From assembly GCA_017512145.1 (NCBI GenBank), contig JAFWHB010000031.1:124001-188000 (forward strand): a stretch of DNA of 64,000 nt, read 5' to 3'. The stretch comes from Mogibacterium sp. (GTDB lineage: Bacteria > Bacillota > Clostridia > Peptostreptococcales > Anaerovoracaceae). The position numbers and the translations under genes were made by a program. This document shows, in pieces, positions 27,976 to 37,270 of the stretch; within the stretch, counting starts at the first letter, position 1, and every line of letters starts with the position of its first letter. The notes below the pieces were generated by a model. That model searched no databases, was not told where the DNA came from, and saw only the letters and a list, made by a program, of their open reading frames with translations.

Positions 27976-28851
27976 TTATGCTTCTGTTTCCTGGGTAGCT
28001 TCTGCCTGAACCTCAGCAACAGGAGCTGCTTCTACCTTAGGTGCCTTGCGTACTCTTGTTGTAGCTGGCTTAACCTCAGGCTTAGCTTCACGGCCTTCAA
28101 ATCTTCTTCCTTCTCTTCTGTCAGTTCTGCCAGCAGATCTTCTGTCCTTCTTGTCATTTCTTCTGGACTTCTTATCTCTTCTGTCGTTCTCTGACTTAGG
28201 AACAGCGTCCTTGAGGCCCTTGTCGAGAATCTCACCGTGGTTGATCCAAACCTTAACGCCGATCTTGCCGTAGGTTGTATCAGCCTCTGCGAAACCATAG
28301 TCGATGTCTGCTCTCAGTGTGTGCAGTGGAACGTTACCCTCACTGTACTTCTCGCTTCTAGCGATTTCAGCTCCGCCAAGTCTTCCTGAGCAAACGATCT
28401 TGATACCCTTTGCTCCAGCCTTCATTGTTCTGCTGATAGGCTGCTTCATAGCTCTTCTGAAAGAAGTTCTTCTCTCGAGGGACTGTGCAACGCTCTCAGC
28501 TGTAAGCTGTGCGTCGAGCTCAGTCTTTCTTACTTCCTCGATGCTGACTTCTACAGTCTTGCCAGTCATCTTAGCGAGTGCTTTCTTGAACTCGTCAATA
28601 CCTTCGCCGGATCTTCCGATTACCATACCAGGTCTTGCAGCCATAACGATGACTCTTACCTTATCTGCAACCGGTCTCTCGATTACGATGCCAGAAACTC
28701 CTGCGTTGTAGAGCTTCTTCTTGACGAATGTTCTGATCTGATTGTCTTCTACAAGGAAATCCGCAAAGCTTGACTTGTCAGCATACCACTTTGAGCTCCA
28801 GTCTTTGTTGATTCCAACTCTCATTCCATGTGGATTAACTTTCTGACCCAT
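27976..28851 (-). CDS. rpsC: 30S ribosomal protein S3 with long C-terminal tail
   Basis: The first ~215 residues are a normal S3: [20 protein letters not shown], the KH domain with [20 protein letters not shown], and the C-terminal [20 protein letters not shown]3 usually ends near residue 218-230. Here about 70 more residues follow: a basic, Arg/Lys/Asp-rich part ([20 protein letters not shown]) and then an Ala/Pro/Glu-rich acidic end. The ATG overlaps the rplV stop by one base. Confidence 0.97.
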   Translation of the reverse strand: MGQKVNPHGMRVGINKDWSSKWYADKSSFADFLVEDNQIRTFVKKKLYNAGVSGIVIERPVADKVRVIVMAARPGMVIGRSGEGIDEFKKALAKMTGKTVEVSIEEVRKTELDAQLTAESVAQSLERRTSFRRAMKQPISRTMKAGAKGIKIVCSGRLGGAEIARSEKYSEGNVPLHTLRADIDYGFAEADTTYGKIGVKVWINHGEILDKGLKDAVPKSENDRRDKKSRRNDKKDRRSAGRTDRREGRRFEGREAKPEVKPATTRVRKAPKVEAAPVAEVQAEATQETEA

Positions 28852-29249
28852 TAGCGAACCTCCTCCTTAGTGTTTTCCTCAGGCTTGTCTGCCTTAGGTG
28901 CAGCCGGTTTCTTAGCAGCCTTCTCCTTGAGTACAACGCTGATGTGGCTTGTTCTCTTGAGAATCATTCCTGCTCTGCCCTGTGCGCCCGGTCTCCAGCG
29001 CTTCATTGTAGGGCCCTGATTTGCGTTGATCTCTGCTACGTAGAGATTATCAGGATTCATTTCGTGATTGTTCTCAGCATTTGCTGCTGCGGACTTAACA
29101 ACCTTCTCGATAAGCTCAGAACCCTTACCAGGTGTGAACTTGAGGATTGTCAGTGCTTCAGCAAGGTCCTTACCTCTTACCAGATCAGTAACAGGCTTGA
29201 GCTTGCTTGAAGACATTCTTACATACTTGGCTACTGCTTTAGCTTCCAT
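28851..29249 (-). CDS. rplV: 50S ribosomal protein L22
   Basis: 132 residues. [20 protein letters not shown], and the tunnel loop [20 protein letters not shown] are conserved. The final ~22 residues ([20 protein letters not shown]) are a low-complexity tail beyond the usual ~112 residues, similar in character to the S3 tail that follows. Confidence 0.97.
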   Translation of the reverse strand: MEAKAVAKYVRMSSSKLKPVTDLVRGKDLAEALTILKFTPGKGSELIEKVVKSAAANAENNHEMNPDNLYVAEINANQGPTMKRWRPGAQGRAGMILKRTSHISVVLKEKAAKKPAAPKADKPEENTKEEVR

Positions 29250-29280
29250 AGTATTAGCTTCTCCTTTCTGTTACTTCTGA

Positions 29281-29550
29281 TTACATTTTTCTGTCACCGG
29301 AGTGACCCTTGAATGTTCTGGTTGGAGCAAACTCTCCGAGTCTGTGTCCTACCATATCCTCTGTGATGTATACAGGCACATGCTTGCGTCCGTCATGAAC
29401 TGCGATAGTGTGGCCGATCATCTGAGGGAAAATTGTGGATGGTCTGGACCAAGTCTTAATTACGTTCTTTTCGTTGGCTGCATTCATTTCTTCGATCTTC
29501 TTCAGAAGCTTCTTATCAACGAATGGGCCTTTCTTAAGCGATCTTCCCAT
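29281..29550 (-). CDS. rpsS: 30S ribosomal protein S19
   Basis: 89 residues. [20 protein letters not shown] and [20 protein letters not shown] are conserved. Confidence 0.98.
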   Translation of the reverse strand: MGRSLKKGPFVDKKLLKKIEEMNAANEKNVIKTWSRPSTIFPQMIGHTIAVHDGRKHVPVYITEDMVGHRLGEFAPTRTFKGHSGDRKM

Positions 29551-29564
29551 TAATCTGCTCCTCC

Positions 29565-30398
29565 CTATCTGCCGTTTCTTCTCTTAACAATGTACTTGTT
29601 AGAGTCTTTGTTCTTCTTACGTGTCTTGTATCCGAGTGTCGGCTTGCCCCAAGGTGTGACAGGACCCTTACGTCCGATCGGAGCTCTACCTTCACCACCA
29701 CCATGTGGGTGATCGTTAGGGTTCATAACAGAACCTCTTACTGTAGGTCTCCAACCCATGTGTCTCTTACGGCCAGCTTTACCGATCTGGATGTTGCCGT
29801 GATCGATGTTGCCAACTTCTCCGACAGTTGCTCTGCAGTTCATGCTTACCATTCTTACTTCGCCGGACGGAAGTCTTACCTGAGCGTAAGCACCTTCCTT
29901 AGCCATGAGCTGTGCACCGTTGCCGGCAGCTCTTACAAGCTGTGCGCCCTTGCCAGGCTTGAGCTCGATGTTGTGAATGATAGTACCAAGCGGAATGTTT
30001 GCGATTGGGAGTGCATTTCCTGGCTTGATATCTGCGTTAGGACCGGACTCGATTACGTCGCCGACCTTGAGCTTGTTAGGAGCGATGATGTATCTCTTCT
30101 CTCCGTCTGCATAAACAACGAGTGCGATGTTTGCAGTTCTGTTTGGATCGTATTCGATAGTCTTTACTGTTGCAGGAATGTCATCCTTAGTTCTCTTGAA
30201 ATCGATGATCCTGTATTTAGGTCTGTATCCGCCGCCTCTGTGTCTGACGGTGATCTTGCCTCTTACGTTCCTTCCGGAATGCTTCTTAAGTGTGACTGTA
30301 AGAGACTTTTCCGGCTTGTCGGTTGTGATCTCCTCGAATGTGGAGACTGTCATTCCTCTAAGGCCCGGGGTAGTTGGTTTATATTTCCTGATTCCCAT
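29565..30398 (-). CDS. rplB: 50S ribosomal protein L2
   Basis: 277 residues. [20 protein letters not shown], the SH3-like domain and the peptidyl-transferase-proximal [20 protein letters not shown], with its conserved His, are present. Confidence 0.98.
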   Translation of the reverse strand: MGIRKYKPTTPGLRGMTVSTFEEITTDKPEKSLTVTLKKHSGRNVRGKITVRHRGGGYRPKYRIIDFKRTKDDIPATVKTIEYDPNRTANIALVVYADGEKRYIIAPNKLKVGDVIESGPNADIKPGNALPIANIPLGTIIHNIELKPGKGAQLVRAAGNGAQLMAKEGAYAQVRLPSGEVRMVSMNCRATVGEVGNIDHGNIQIGKAGRKRHMGWRPTVRGSVMNPNDHPHGGGEGRAPIGRKGPVTPWGKPTLGYKTRKKNKDSNKYIVKRRNGR

Positions 30399-30416
30399 TT
30401 CTTACTGCCTCCTTAA

Positions 30417-30707
30417 TTACATTTCCTGGAAGAGCTCGATCTCCTTGCTGTCAGGAGTGAGTGTTACGATTGCCTTCTTATATGAAGAAGTTGTTCCGAA
30501 TGTTCTTCCGAGTCTCTTCCTCTTGCCGCTTACGTTCACGATGTTGACCTTGGCTACTTCTACGCCGAAGATCTCTTCGATAGCCTTACGGATTTCAGTC
30601 TTGTTGGATTCCTTAGCTACCTTGAACGCGTATTTCTTATCAGCTGCCATATCCATGCTGTTCTCAGTGATGATAGGCCTGATGATTACATCGTATCCGG
30701 TCTTCAT
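30417..30707 (-). CDS. rplW: 50S ribosomal protein L23
   Basis: 96 residues. [20 protein letters not shown] and [20 protein letters not shown] identify L23, which lies at the tunnel exit. Its start overlaps the rplD stop by one base. Confidence 0.97.
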   Translation of the reverse strand: MKTGYDVIIRPIITENSMDMAADKKYAFKVAKESNKTEIRKAIEEIFGVEVAKVNIVNVSGKRKRLGRTFGTTSSYKKAIVTLTPDSKEIELFQEM

Positions 30708-31330
30708 TATGCGTATACCTCCTCGATCTTCTTGGCTGCTGCCTCTGTGAGCACGAGAGTGTAGTGGTTAACGATCTCATATACGTTCATTGTGCTTACG
30801 AGTGCTGTTCTGACGCCAGGAATGTTGTGAGCGGATCTAACTACGTTCTCATCCTTCTCATCCATAACGATCAGAGCCTTCTTGTCAGCCTTGATGTTTG
30901 CAAGAACCTTTACCATTTCCTTGGTCTTAGGCTCTGCGAACTTGAACTCGTCTACTACGATCAGCTCGTTGTCAGCTACCTTAGCGCTGAGTGCGGACTT
31001 AAGAGCAAGTCTTCTGAGCTTCTTGTTGAGTGAGTATCTGTAATCTCTTGGCTTTGGTGCGAATACGATTCCGCCGCCGATCTGTGATGGGTCAGTTGAA
31101 CTTCCCTGTCTGTGGCGTCCTGTTCCCTTCTGTCTGAAAGGCTTACGTCCGCCTCCTCTGACCTCTGATCTTGTCTTAGCAGATTGAGTGCCCTGTCTCT
31201 GGTTAGCAAGATAGTTCTTAACTACTGCCTGTACAGCATATTCGTTAGGCTCGATTCCGAAGATTCCGTCTGCGAGCTCGATGTCTCTTACGACCTTACC
31301 TTCAACGTCTACTACGTTTACTTTTGCCAT
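30707..31330 (-). CDS. rplD: 50S ribosomal protein L4
   Basis: 207 residues. The internal loop [20 protein letters not shown] and [20 protein letters not shown] is the conserved 23S-binding extension. In other bacteria L4 regulates the S10 operon; the long leader upstream of rpsJ is a candidate target. Confidence 0.98.
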   Translation of the reverse strand: MAKVNVVDVEGKVVRDIELADGIFGIEPNEYAVQAVVKNYLANQRQGTQSAKTRSEVRGGGRKPFRQKGTGRHRQGSSTDPSQIGGGIVFAPKPRDYRYSLNKKLRRLALKSALSAKVADNELIVVDEFKFAEPKTKEMVKVLANIKADKKALIVMDEKDENVVRSAHNIPGVRTALVSTMNVYEIVNHYTLVLTEAAAKKIEEVYA

Positions 31331-31350
31331 TGTCAGTTCCTCCTTTCTGC

Positions 31351-31986
31351 CTACTTATCCTGACCCTTAACTGCCGGTCTGATCTTGAGGAGTCCGCCCT
31401 TCTTTCCAGGAACGGCACCCTTGATCATCATCAGGTTGCGGTCAGCAAGTGTCTTAACGAGTACAACGTTCTGTACTGTTACGGTATCTCTACCCATTCT
31501 TCCAGGAGCCTTGTTGCCCTTGAAGACTCTTGATGGATAAGTACCAGCAGCCAGAGCGCCGGCGAGTCTCTTGTGCTTGGAACCGTGAGTCATAGGTCCT
31601 CTGCGGTGTCCGTGTCTCTTGATGTTACCCTGGGTTCCCTTACCCTTTGAAGTACCGGTAACGTCGAGCTTCATTCCTTCTTCGAAATCTGCAACGGAGA
31701 TTACCTGTCCTACTTCGTAAGTAACGCCTTCTTCAGGTCTGAACTCTGCAAGGTGCTTCTTGGTATCAACACCAGCCTTAGCAAAGTGTCCTGTCAGCGG
31801 CTTGTTGACTCTCTGTGGCTTCTGGTCTTCATATCCGACCTGAACCGCATCGTAGCCGTCAGTCTCGACTGTCTTGATCTGAACGACAGTCTCTGGGCCA
31901 GCCTCAACGACTGTAACCGGGATGACTGTTCCGTCTTCTGCGAAGATCTGAGTCATTCCGACTTTCTTTCCCAAAAGTGTTTTCAT
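31351..31986 (-). CDS. rplC: 50S ribosomal protein L3
   Basis: 211 residues. MKTLLGKKVGMTQIFAEDGT and KRHGHRRGPMTHGSKHKRLA are conserved. The gap to rpsJ is 84 bp. Confidence 0.98.
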   Translation of the reverse strand: MKTLLGKKVGMTQIFAEDGTVIPVTVVEAGPETVVQIKTVETDGYDAVQVGYEDQKPQRVNKPLTGHFAKAGVDTKKHLAEFRPEEGVTYEVGQVISVADFEEGMKLDVTGTSKGKGTQGNIKRHGHRRGPMTHGSKHKRLAGALAAGTYPSRVFKGNKAPGRMGRDTVTVQNVVLVKTLADRNLMMIKGAVPGKKGGLLKIRPAVKGQDK

Positions 31987-32070
31987 TATTTGTTTCCTCC
32001 TACTTTCTTACAGCGGATCACTCCGGTTTGGCTTGCTTATGTCCCTCTCGTGTGATCTTACTAATCTAGC

Positions 32071-32382
32071 TTAGAGCTTGATCTCGATATCAACGCCTGC
32101 AGGCATGTCCAGCTTAGTGAGAGCGTCTGTTGTCTTGGTTGTTGCGTTAGTGATGTCGATCAGTCTCTTGTGAGTTCTCTGCTCGAACTGCTCTCTGCTG
32201 TCCTTGTACTTATGTACGGCTCTGATGATTGTAACGACTTCCTTCTCTGTTGGAAGAGGAATCGGTCCGCTAACGTCAGCGCCAGTCTTCTTTGCTGTCT
32301 CTACGATCTTTGCAGCAGACTTGTCAAGAAGAGCGTGATCATAAGCCTTCAGTCTGATTCTGATTTTCTGTAATTCACTCAT
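32071..32382 (-). CDS. rpsJ: 30S ribosomal protein S10 (NusE)
   Basis: 103 residues, the first gene of the S10 operon. [40 protein letters not shown] and [12 protein letters not shown] are conserved. AGGAGGATCTAC precedes the ATG. Besides its ribosomal role it joins antitermination complexes with NusB. Confidence 0.98.
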   Translation of the reverse strand: MSELQKIRIRLKAYDHALLDKSAAKIVETAKKTGADVSGPIPLPTEKEVVTIIRAVHKYKDSREQFEQRTHKRLIDITNATTKTTDALTKLDMPAGVDIEIKL

Positions 32383-32711
32383 TGTAGATCCTCCTGTTAA
32401 AGTTTGTACTAATTATCGCTATGCTTGTACAGGACTCCGCTCCGTCTCCGTTCGCGCTCCGTCTTACAACTCCTCGACAAAGCTTGAATTCTCAACGTAT
32501 TTGCCGTCCTTGCGCCATCTTCCGCGGTGTCGTACACTCTACCGTGCGTTTCCTTAGGTATGGCACACAACAAAAAACGCAATAAGGAATCCACCATTTC
32601 ATGGTTCCCCTTGTTGCAGAAGCGAAACCCTTCGCCCCCATCGAGTGAGGACTTCTCGGCAGAAATTATCCGCTAGCACGGTAACTTCCTGCTTCTTCGC
32701 GTTTAACAAGC
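32383..32711 (-). promoter_or_regulatory. long structured leader of the S10 operon
   Basis: About 330 nt of untranslated RNA between the predicted start and rpsJ. It contains several stem-forming segments: GCGAAGGGTTTCGC, and GGAACCATGAAATGGTGGAT followed by TCC, TTATTGCG and TTTTTT, which resembles an attenuator. No coding sequence with protein-like content is visible. The 530-bp region 32383-32912 otherwise holds only the promoter and the end of the neighbouring gene's transcript. I do not recognise a named ribosomal leader class. Confidence 0.55.
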
Positions 32712-32717
32712 CTTTGA

Positions 32718-32746
32718 ATTATATATTAGCAGCTATATATATGCAA
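32718..32746 (-). promoter_or_regulatory. sigma-A promoter of the S10-spc-alpha operon
   Basis: Minus strand: -35 TTGCAT (32741-32746), spacer 17 bp, -10 TATAAT (32718-32723), in an AT-rich setting. Confidence 0.82.
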
Positions 32747-32871
32747 GCCTTTTTTGTAAGTTTTTTGAGGCATTTTCTTAATGTTCTTAAGATTATACAT
32801 CAGTAATTTCAAGGGTTTGAGGGCCTTTTGCTCATACACGGTAGCTGGCGTTTCTCGCCCGGCCATAAATT

Positions 32872-32894
32872 GTGCCCCACAATCAGCGGGGCAC
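32872..32894 (-). terminator. terminator-like hairpin after the phosphodiesterase-like gene
   Basis: GTGCCCC pairs with GGGGCAC around a nine-base loop, followed on the minus strand by AATTT. It lies 18 bp behind the stop codon. Confidence 0.6.
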
Positions 32895-32912
32895 ACAATA
32901 TGTAGTGTTGTT

Positions 32913-34610
32913 CTAAAGATCCAGCAAGGATTTGCCGGTATTGGCATCTTTCCAGACTGTATATATAAACAGTTTGCCTTTGAATTTGACAGGCAGCACA
33001 GGGAGAGGTTCTCCGGCCCTGAAAATGTAAGGCGTAATCGTATCAGTGGTAACGACCTCCTTCTTCTTATGGAACAGCCCGTCAGTGCAGTACCAAAGCC
33101 TCACTCCATCTATTCTCATGCGCAGGAGCCAGCCTTCGAACTCTTTGCCCTCAGAGGTGAACATGCACTCAGCCAGGCATTTAGTGCCGTCGTTGCTCCA
33201 TTCTTCCGGATCGTGGTACTCGAGATTGCCCGCCTTGGTCACGACCTTTGATTCATCGGCAGCCTCAAAGTCCGGTCTGTACTCAGCATCCTTGGTATTG
33301 CTGTTGTATTTGACATAGAACGGATAATTACCAATTCCGGTCTTCTGATTCCTGAGGGCCTCCGGAGTTACAAAGTCGGTGCAGATCGACTCAACACCCT
33401 TGTCCAGAAGGCCTTTGCACTCTGCTGTATCTTCAAGAATGGTGTACGCAAGGATACAGATGCCTGCATTGTGGAGCTTAGCGATGACTCGGTCGTCGAT
33501 AACGTAATGTGCTCTTATGGCAATTGCTCCGATACCCTCATCAAGCAGGAAATCGATCACGTCATCGATCACATCCAGCTCATCTCTCAGCGAATAGATG
33601 TAATTCCTGAAATGCCAGACCTTATCTATTCCCTCGAACATGTCTCTGCTGTACGCCTGAACGATCAGACGGTCAAGGAGTTCGGTATCGTATCTGAAGT
33701 CTTCGAGAAGCTCCCTGATGACGACAGCAGACGCCTCTCCGCTCTGAGGATGGATATCTATCTCGAAGTGATGGCTCTTGTTCTTCCTGGCCATCGCATA
33801 GAATTCACGGGCATCCATCTGCGGATTCCCATGGATAGTCATCCCCATGAGCTTATCGTAGGTCATTGTATCTGCAAGCTCAGGCGAATACTCCATTCCT
33901 GTATGTGTACAATTGGTCTCAGACCAGCCGTGGCAGGCAACGAGTCTTCCGTCTGTGGTCATTGAGAGATCGATCTCATACAGCTTGAATCCGTTATTGC
34001 TGCTGTTCTGATATGCTGCCGGAGTATTGTGGTAACATGCTCCGTCAAGTCCGCCAAGAGCATGGGCCATGAGCCCGTCATTGAAGAAGCTGCTTGCGCT
34101 GTAAAGGATCTTCCCTCCTCGTCCGCTCCATACAGGTTCGAAGACGTACACCAGAGGTGCTTCAGGGAAGAGTTCCTCGTCGAGCATTACTGCCGGCTTC
34201 TCGCCGCTTCTAAACAGCTTCTTATCCGGCATGTCATATGACGTGCGGTGCCATGATCCGTCAGTGCAGTACCATCTCCAGCTGCCACCAGCCTTCACAC
34301 GAAGAGCAAATCCTGCGAAAGAGCCATTATCATGGCGGAATCCGTTGTAAAGCTCAGGCAGCGGTTTTCCGAGCCCGATATTCTGCACAACGCAGATATC
34401 TGCTCTGCCGCCGAGCCCTTCATAGAGCTCTGCGTCTACGTCACTCCGCTCCAGCCACTTGCCGTATCTGTGCCCTGTTGCGCCATTGCTTATGTAAATC
34501 AAAGAGTAGCACCCTTCCCTTGCGGATCTCTCTCCGTAAAGGGACAGAGGCTTCTCAGGGATTGGTGCATCCTTGTCTATTGGTTTTCTTTTCTTAAATA
34601 GATCAAACAT
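32913..34610 (-). CDS. glycerophosphodiester phosphodiesterase-like protein with duplicated flanking module
   Basis: With the ATG at 34610 the protein has 565 residues. The centre (about 175-420) resembles a GDPD/PLC-like TIM barrel: AHALGGLDG (His183), YEIDLSMTTDGRLVACHG (Glu212, Asp214, His227), FEIDIH and TDFVTP. On each side is a copy of a module I cannot name: residues ~98-161 (GFALRVKAGGSWRWYCTDGS, FRSGEKPAVML) and ~491-553 (GWLLRMRIDGVRLWYCTDGL, FRAGEPLPVLP). No signal peptide is visible, so it is probably cytoplasmic. The ATG at 34628 is less likely because the ribosome binding site GGGGG fits the ATG at 34610. That site lies inside a long hairpin. Confidence 0.75.
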   Translation of the reverse strand: MFDLFKKRKPIDKDAPIPEKPLSLYGERSAREGCYSLIYISNGATGHRYGKWLERSDVDAELYEGLGGRADICVVQNIGLGKPLPELYNGFRHDNGSFAGFALRVKAGGSWRWYCTDGSWHRTSYDMPDKKLFRSGEKPAVMLDEELFPEAPLVYVFEPVWSGRGGKILYSASSFFNDGLMAHALGGLDGACYHNTPAAYQNSSNNGFKLYEIDLSMTTDGRLVACHGWSETNCTHTGMEYSPELADTMTYDKLMGMTIHGNPQMDAREFYAMARKNKSHHFEIDIHPQSGEASAVVIRELLEDFRYDTELLDRLIVQAYSRDMFEGIDKVWHFRNYIYSLRDELDVIDDVIDFLLDEGIGAIAIRAHYVIDDRVIAKLHNAGICILAYTILEDTAECKGLLDKGVESICTDFVTPEALRNQKTGIGNYPFYVKYNSNTKDAEYRPDFEAADESKVVTKAGNLEYHDPEEWSNDGTKCLAECMFTSEGKEFEGWLLRMRIDGVRLWYCTDGLFHKKKEVVTTDTITPYIFRAGEPLPVLPVKFKGKLFIYTVWKDANTGKSLLDL

Positions 34611-34612
34611 AT

Positions 34613-34692
34613 GAAAAGTCCCCCGCATTGCTATATCGCTACAGATTTAATCATTCTATCTGATAGCAACAAATCTTACAAGGGGACTTTTC
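34613..34692 (-). promoter_or_regulatory. hairpin enclosing the ribosome binding site of the phosphodiesterase-like gene
   Basis: GAAAAGTCCCC (34613-34623 on the plus strand) is exactly complementary to GGGGACTTTTC (34682-34692). Inside are stems TTGCTAT/ATAGCAA (34628-34634, 34663-34669) and CAGAT/ATCTG (34642-34646, 34658-34662). In the mRNA the first stem covers the GGGGG ribosome binding site. Confidence 0.7.
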
Positions 34693-34766
34693 AGTGCAAT
34701 TACTTTGTTATTAAGATGTAGTTTGGTGTAGCTCTTCTATTAATCGTTACATAGCTAAAACTGACA

Positions 34767-35933
34767 CTAGTCGTTATACTGGAAGCCGCCGCCTGCGCTC
34801 TGCGCAGGTGCAAAGATGGACTGTGCCTGCTCATCAGTCAGGTCGATGCCGAAGACTTCCTTGTAGTATGACTTTGCCTCTTCTACTACATCGAGATCCT
34901 CGAACTTCTCAGGATAAGCTGTCTTAGCCATCCAGAGGAGTGTTACAGGGCAGTCGACGCCAGGGGTGTAGCTTCTGTAGATACCAAGAGGCATCTTGAA
35001 GACTCTCTGGTCCTGTACAGCCTTGACTGCGCTCCAGTCGTAGCCCTGAACTGTGTTGTTGTACAGATCATCAGGGAAATATGTATTGAAGTTGGTCATG
35101 AAGATCAGGTCAGGATTCCATGCATAGACCTGCTCCATGTTGACTGCTACTGAATTGTCAGTGCTGAGCTCCTTGGCAACATTCTTAGCTCCGATAGCAT
35201 CTGCCCACCACTGTCCGAAGAACTGCTGTCCTGATGTAAGCAGTGTGGTATCGCTGTACTGGAACAGGAAGAATGCGTTAGCTCTCTCCTCGTCAGGGAT
35301 GTCCTTGACTCTCTCCTGAACAAGATCATACATCTCGTTGGATCTTGTCTTGACTAATTCAGCCTTGTCGCTGTCAGGGAACATCTGGCTCAGAAGGTCG
35401 ATCCAGTTGTTGAGTGTCTCGATGCAGTTGTAGTTCCACTTATTGACCGAGATAGCAACTGCTGCGAAGCCTGCATCTCTCAGCTGGTCTCCAAGCTCAG
35501 GGCTCGAAGCACTGTAGAAAACGACATCAGGCTCAAGCTTTGTCAGCTCTTCCATGTTGACATTCGTTCCATCGATATAGCCTGTCTCCGCATTAAGAAT
35601 CTCAGGATAAAGTTCGCCAAGCAGTCCGTTCTGTGCGGCTGTCATGCTCGGCATAGGCATTCCGACGATCTTGTCAGCTGAATCAAAGAATACAGCTAGC
35701 ACGCTCGGGAGCGGATAGATATCACATACAGCGATTCTGTTGATCTCTGCAGGTACTTCGACCTGGTTGTCAGCATGATCGGTGACTGTGATAGTATCAG
35801 CTGCAGGCTCTGCTGCCTCTCCTGAATCACTGCTGCCGCATGCTGCAAATGACATCATTGCCATAACAAGCGCAAGCATCAGCACCAGCATTTTGATTGT
35901 TGTCTTCTTCATACTCAGAATATTCTTCTTCAT
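34767..35933 (-). CDS. metal-chelate/siderophore-type ABC substrate-binding lipoprotein
   Basis: 388 residues. A lipoprotein signal (MLVLMLALVMAMMSFAACGS, lipobox FAAC) is followed by a class III binding fold: ITVTDHADNQVEVPAEINRI, MEELTKLEPDVVFYS and VNMEQVYAWNPDLIFMTNF are typical of BtuF/FhuD-like proteins. It would capture a metal chelate, corrinoid or similar ligand outside the cell for the FecCD-type permease encoded 4.5 kb upstream. The region MKKNILSMKKTTI reflects a 15-bp direct repeat at the start. It lies 61 bp after the second NifD/K-like gene and is the last gene of the unit. Confidence 0.85.
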   Translation of the reverse strand: MKKNILSMKKTTIKMLVLMLALVMAMMSFAACGSSDSGEAAEPAADTITVTDHADNQVEVPAEINRIAVCDIYPLPSVLAVFFDSADKIVGMPMPSMTAAQNGLLGELYPEILNAETGYIDGTNVNMEELTKLEPDVVFYSASSPELGDQLRDAGFAAVAISVNKWNYNCIETLNNWIDLLSQMFPDSDKAELVKTRSNEMYDLVQERVKDIPDEERANAFFLFQYSDTTLLTSGQQFFGQWWADAIGAKNVAKELSTDNSVAVNMEQVYAWNPDLIFMTNFNTYFPDDLYNNTVQGYDWSAVKAVQDQRVFKMPLGIYRSYTPGVDCPVTLLWMAKTAYPEKFEDLDVVEEAKSYYKEVFGIDLTDEQAQSIFAPAQSAGGGFQYND

Positions 35934-35994
35934 ACTCAGGAAACCTCCTTGAAAATTGATTAATTATGTTAAGTGATATTTGATAACTATGTTA

Positions 35995-37251
35995 TTAAAG
36001 CTGTCCCGTCACAGCGTGCGGATCCCTGATTAGATCCGGGATGTCGTCCCTGTAGATCCTGCCTGAGAATGCCTCTGTAGGCAAAGCGATGAACCTGGCC
36101 TCCTGCGGGCAGATCGGCTGATAGAGTGGATCTGCGATTATGACAGAAGCGCCTTCCAGCTCAGGTATGATGTCATCTTCATCCGGAGTCATGCGGTCGC
36201 AGTCTCTCAGAAGTTCCTCCGGACATTCAGTAGCGCAGAGGACCTTGGTTGCCCTGCCTGTTTCGAATTCGATCGCAGATGCAAGCGCAAGGCTCGAAAT
36301 GCCTTCACCGATCACAATGATCTCAGGCGCAGCATCCGCATCAGCATCAGCAAGATCCGATAGCACGCTGATGCTCTCCGTACCCTGGCCGGCAGCGCCA
36401 TCCTCTGAATGCCTTATCGCACGCGACTCGAAGGTGAGCTCATTGACCGCATCCCGCAGGATGTCCTTCTGGTCTTCTCCGACCGGCTGTCCGATCACAT
36501 AAGGTATACCGAATCTCTCATAGAGCACTTTTGCAGCTCCAAGGCCTGCAGCGGAGACGACAAGGTTCACGTCCGCCCTTCCTGCCTGCCTTATCTCATC
36601 AAGAGTGCTTCCCATTGCCCACTTCGAGACGACTTCGAAGCCGCATTCAGTCAGCCAGTCTGCGATCGATGCATCGCTGCCGTTCACAGAGAAGTCAAGC
36701 GGTGTGAGGCCGAGTATGTTGACCCTTGGTGCATCGAAGAATGCAGGTGAGCTCCCGGACTTTACTATCATGCCGACAGGATTTGCGATCTCCTCCGGGT
36801 CCACATCGCTGACCATTCTTCTGGCTATACCGGCGAGCGCCATAGAGGCTCCGTCGATGTAAGTCTTCATGCCGGATGTAGGGAATCCGAATGATGGAAT
36901 TCCCGTCCTCATCTCGACGACCTCGGCTACCGCCTCGAAGTCAAAGCCTGTCATCATCGGTATCGGTGTACCGCAGATTGCAATGAACGCAGGCTGCAGG
37001 TTAGTTGCAGCATCAACTATATCGTCGATCAGCTTCTCATCGTCTCCCATGATAGCTTCCATCTCGCTGAGTCCAGAGATATAGACCATGCTGTCCATAT
37101 CGAACCAGCGAGGCTCATCATGAGTAGTATATGTCGAGTTGCAGCCCGAAGCGTCATGCATTATCGTCATTCCGCCGAGCTCGAACAGAGCCGAGCAGAC
37201 TCCGAAGGCATCGGCCGAATATGTAGAAATTATTCTTGCAGTTTGTTTCAT
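35995..37251 (-). CDS. nitrogenase component 1-like protein (second NifD/K-like subunit)
   Basis: 418 residues with the NifD/K fold pattern. The N-terminal cluster-ligand candidates are Cys19 (FGVCSALFELGG), Cys37 (DASGCNSTYTTHDEPRW) and the Cys in FIAICGTPIPMMTGFD (near residue 93). FeMo-cofactor ligands of true NifD are not apparent and the protein is shorter than NifD (~480). With its partner at 37271 it probably forms a heterodimer or tetramer reduced by the NifH-like protein. The substrate is unknown; enzymes of this superfamily include chlorophyllide, coenzyme F430-precursor and methylthio-alkane reductases. Confidence 0.8.
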   Translation of the reverse strand: MKQTARIISTYSADAFGVCSALFELGGMTIMHDASGCNSTYTTHDEPRWFDMDSMVYISGLSEMEAIMGDDEKLIDDIVDAATNLQPAFIAICGTPIPMMTGFDFEAVAEVVEMRTGIPSFGFPTSGMKTYIDGASMALAGIARRMVSDVDPEEIANPVGMIVKSGSSPAFFDAPRVNILGLTPLDFSVNGSDASIADWLTECGFEVVSKWAMGSTLDEIRQAGRADVNLVVSAAGLGAAKVLYERFGIPYVIGQPVGEDQKDILRDAVNELTFESRAIRHSEDGAAGQGTESISVLSDLADADADAAPEIIVIGEGISSLALASAIEFETGRATKVLCATECPEELLRDCDRMTPDEDDIIPELEGASVIIADPLYQPICPQEARFIALPTEAFSGRIYRDDIPDLIRDPHAVTGQL

Positions 37252-37270
37252 GATTCTGTTCCTATCATCC

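Noticed and set aside
32409-32597. 62-codon open frame in the S10 leader
   Set aside because: Low-complexity Arg-rich composition, no ribosome binding site, and it overlaps RNA stems; more likely non-coding leader.
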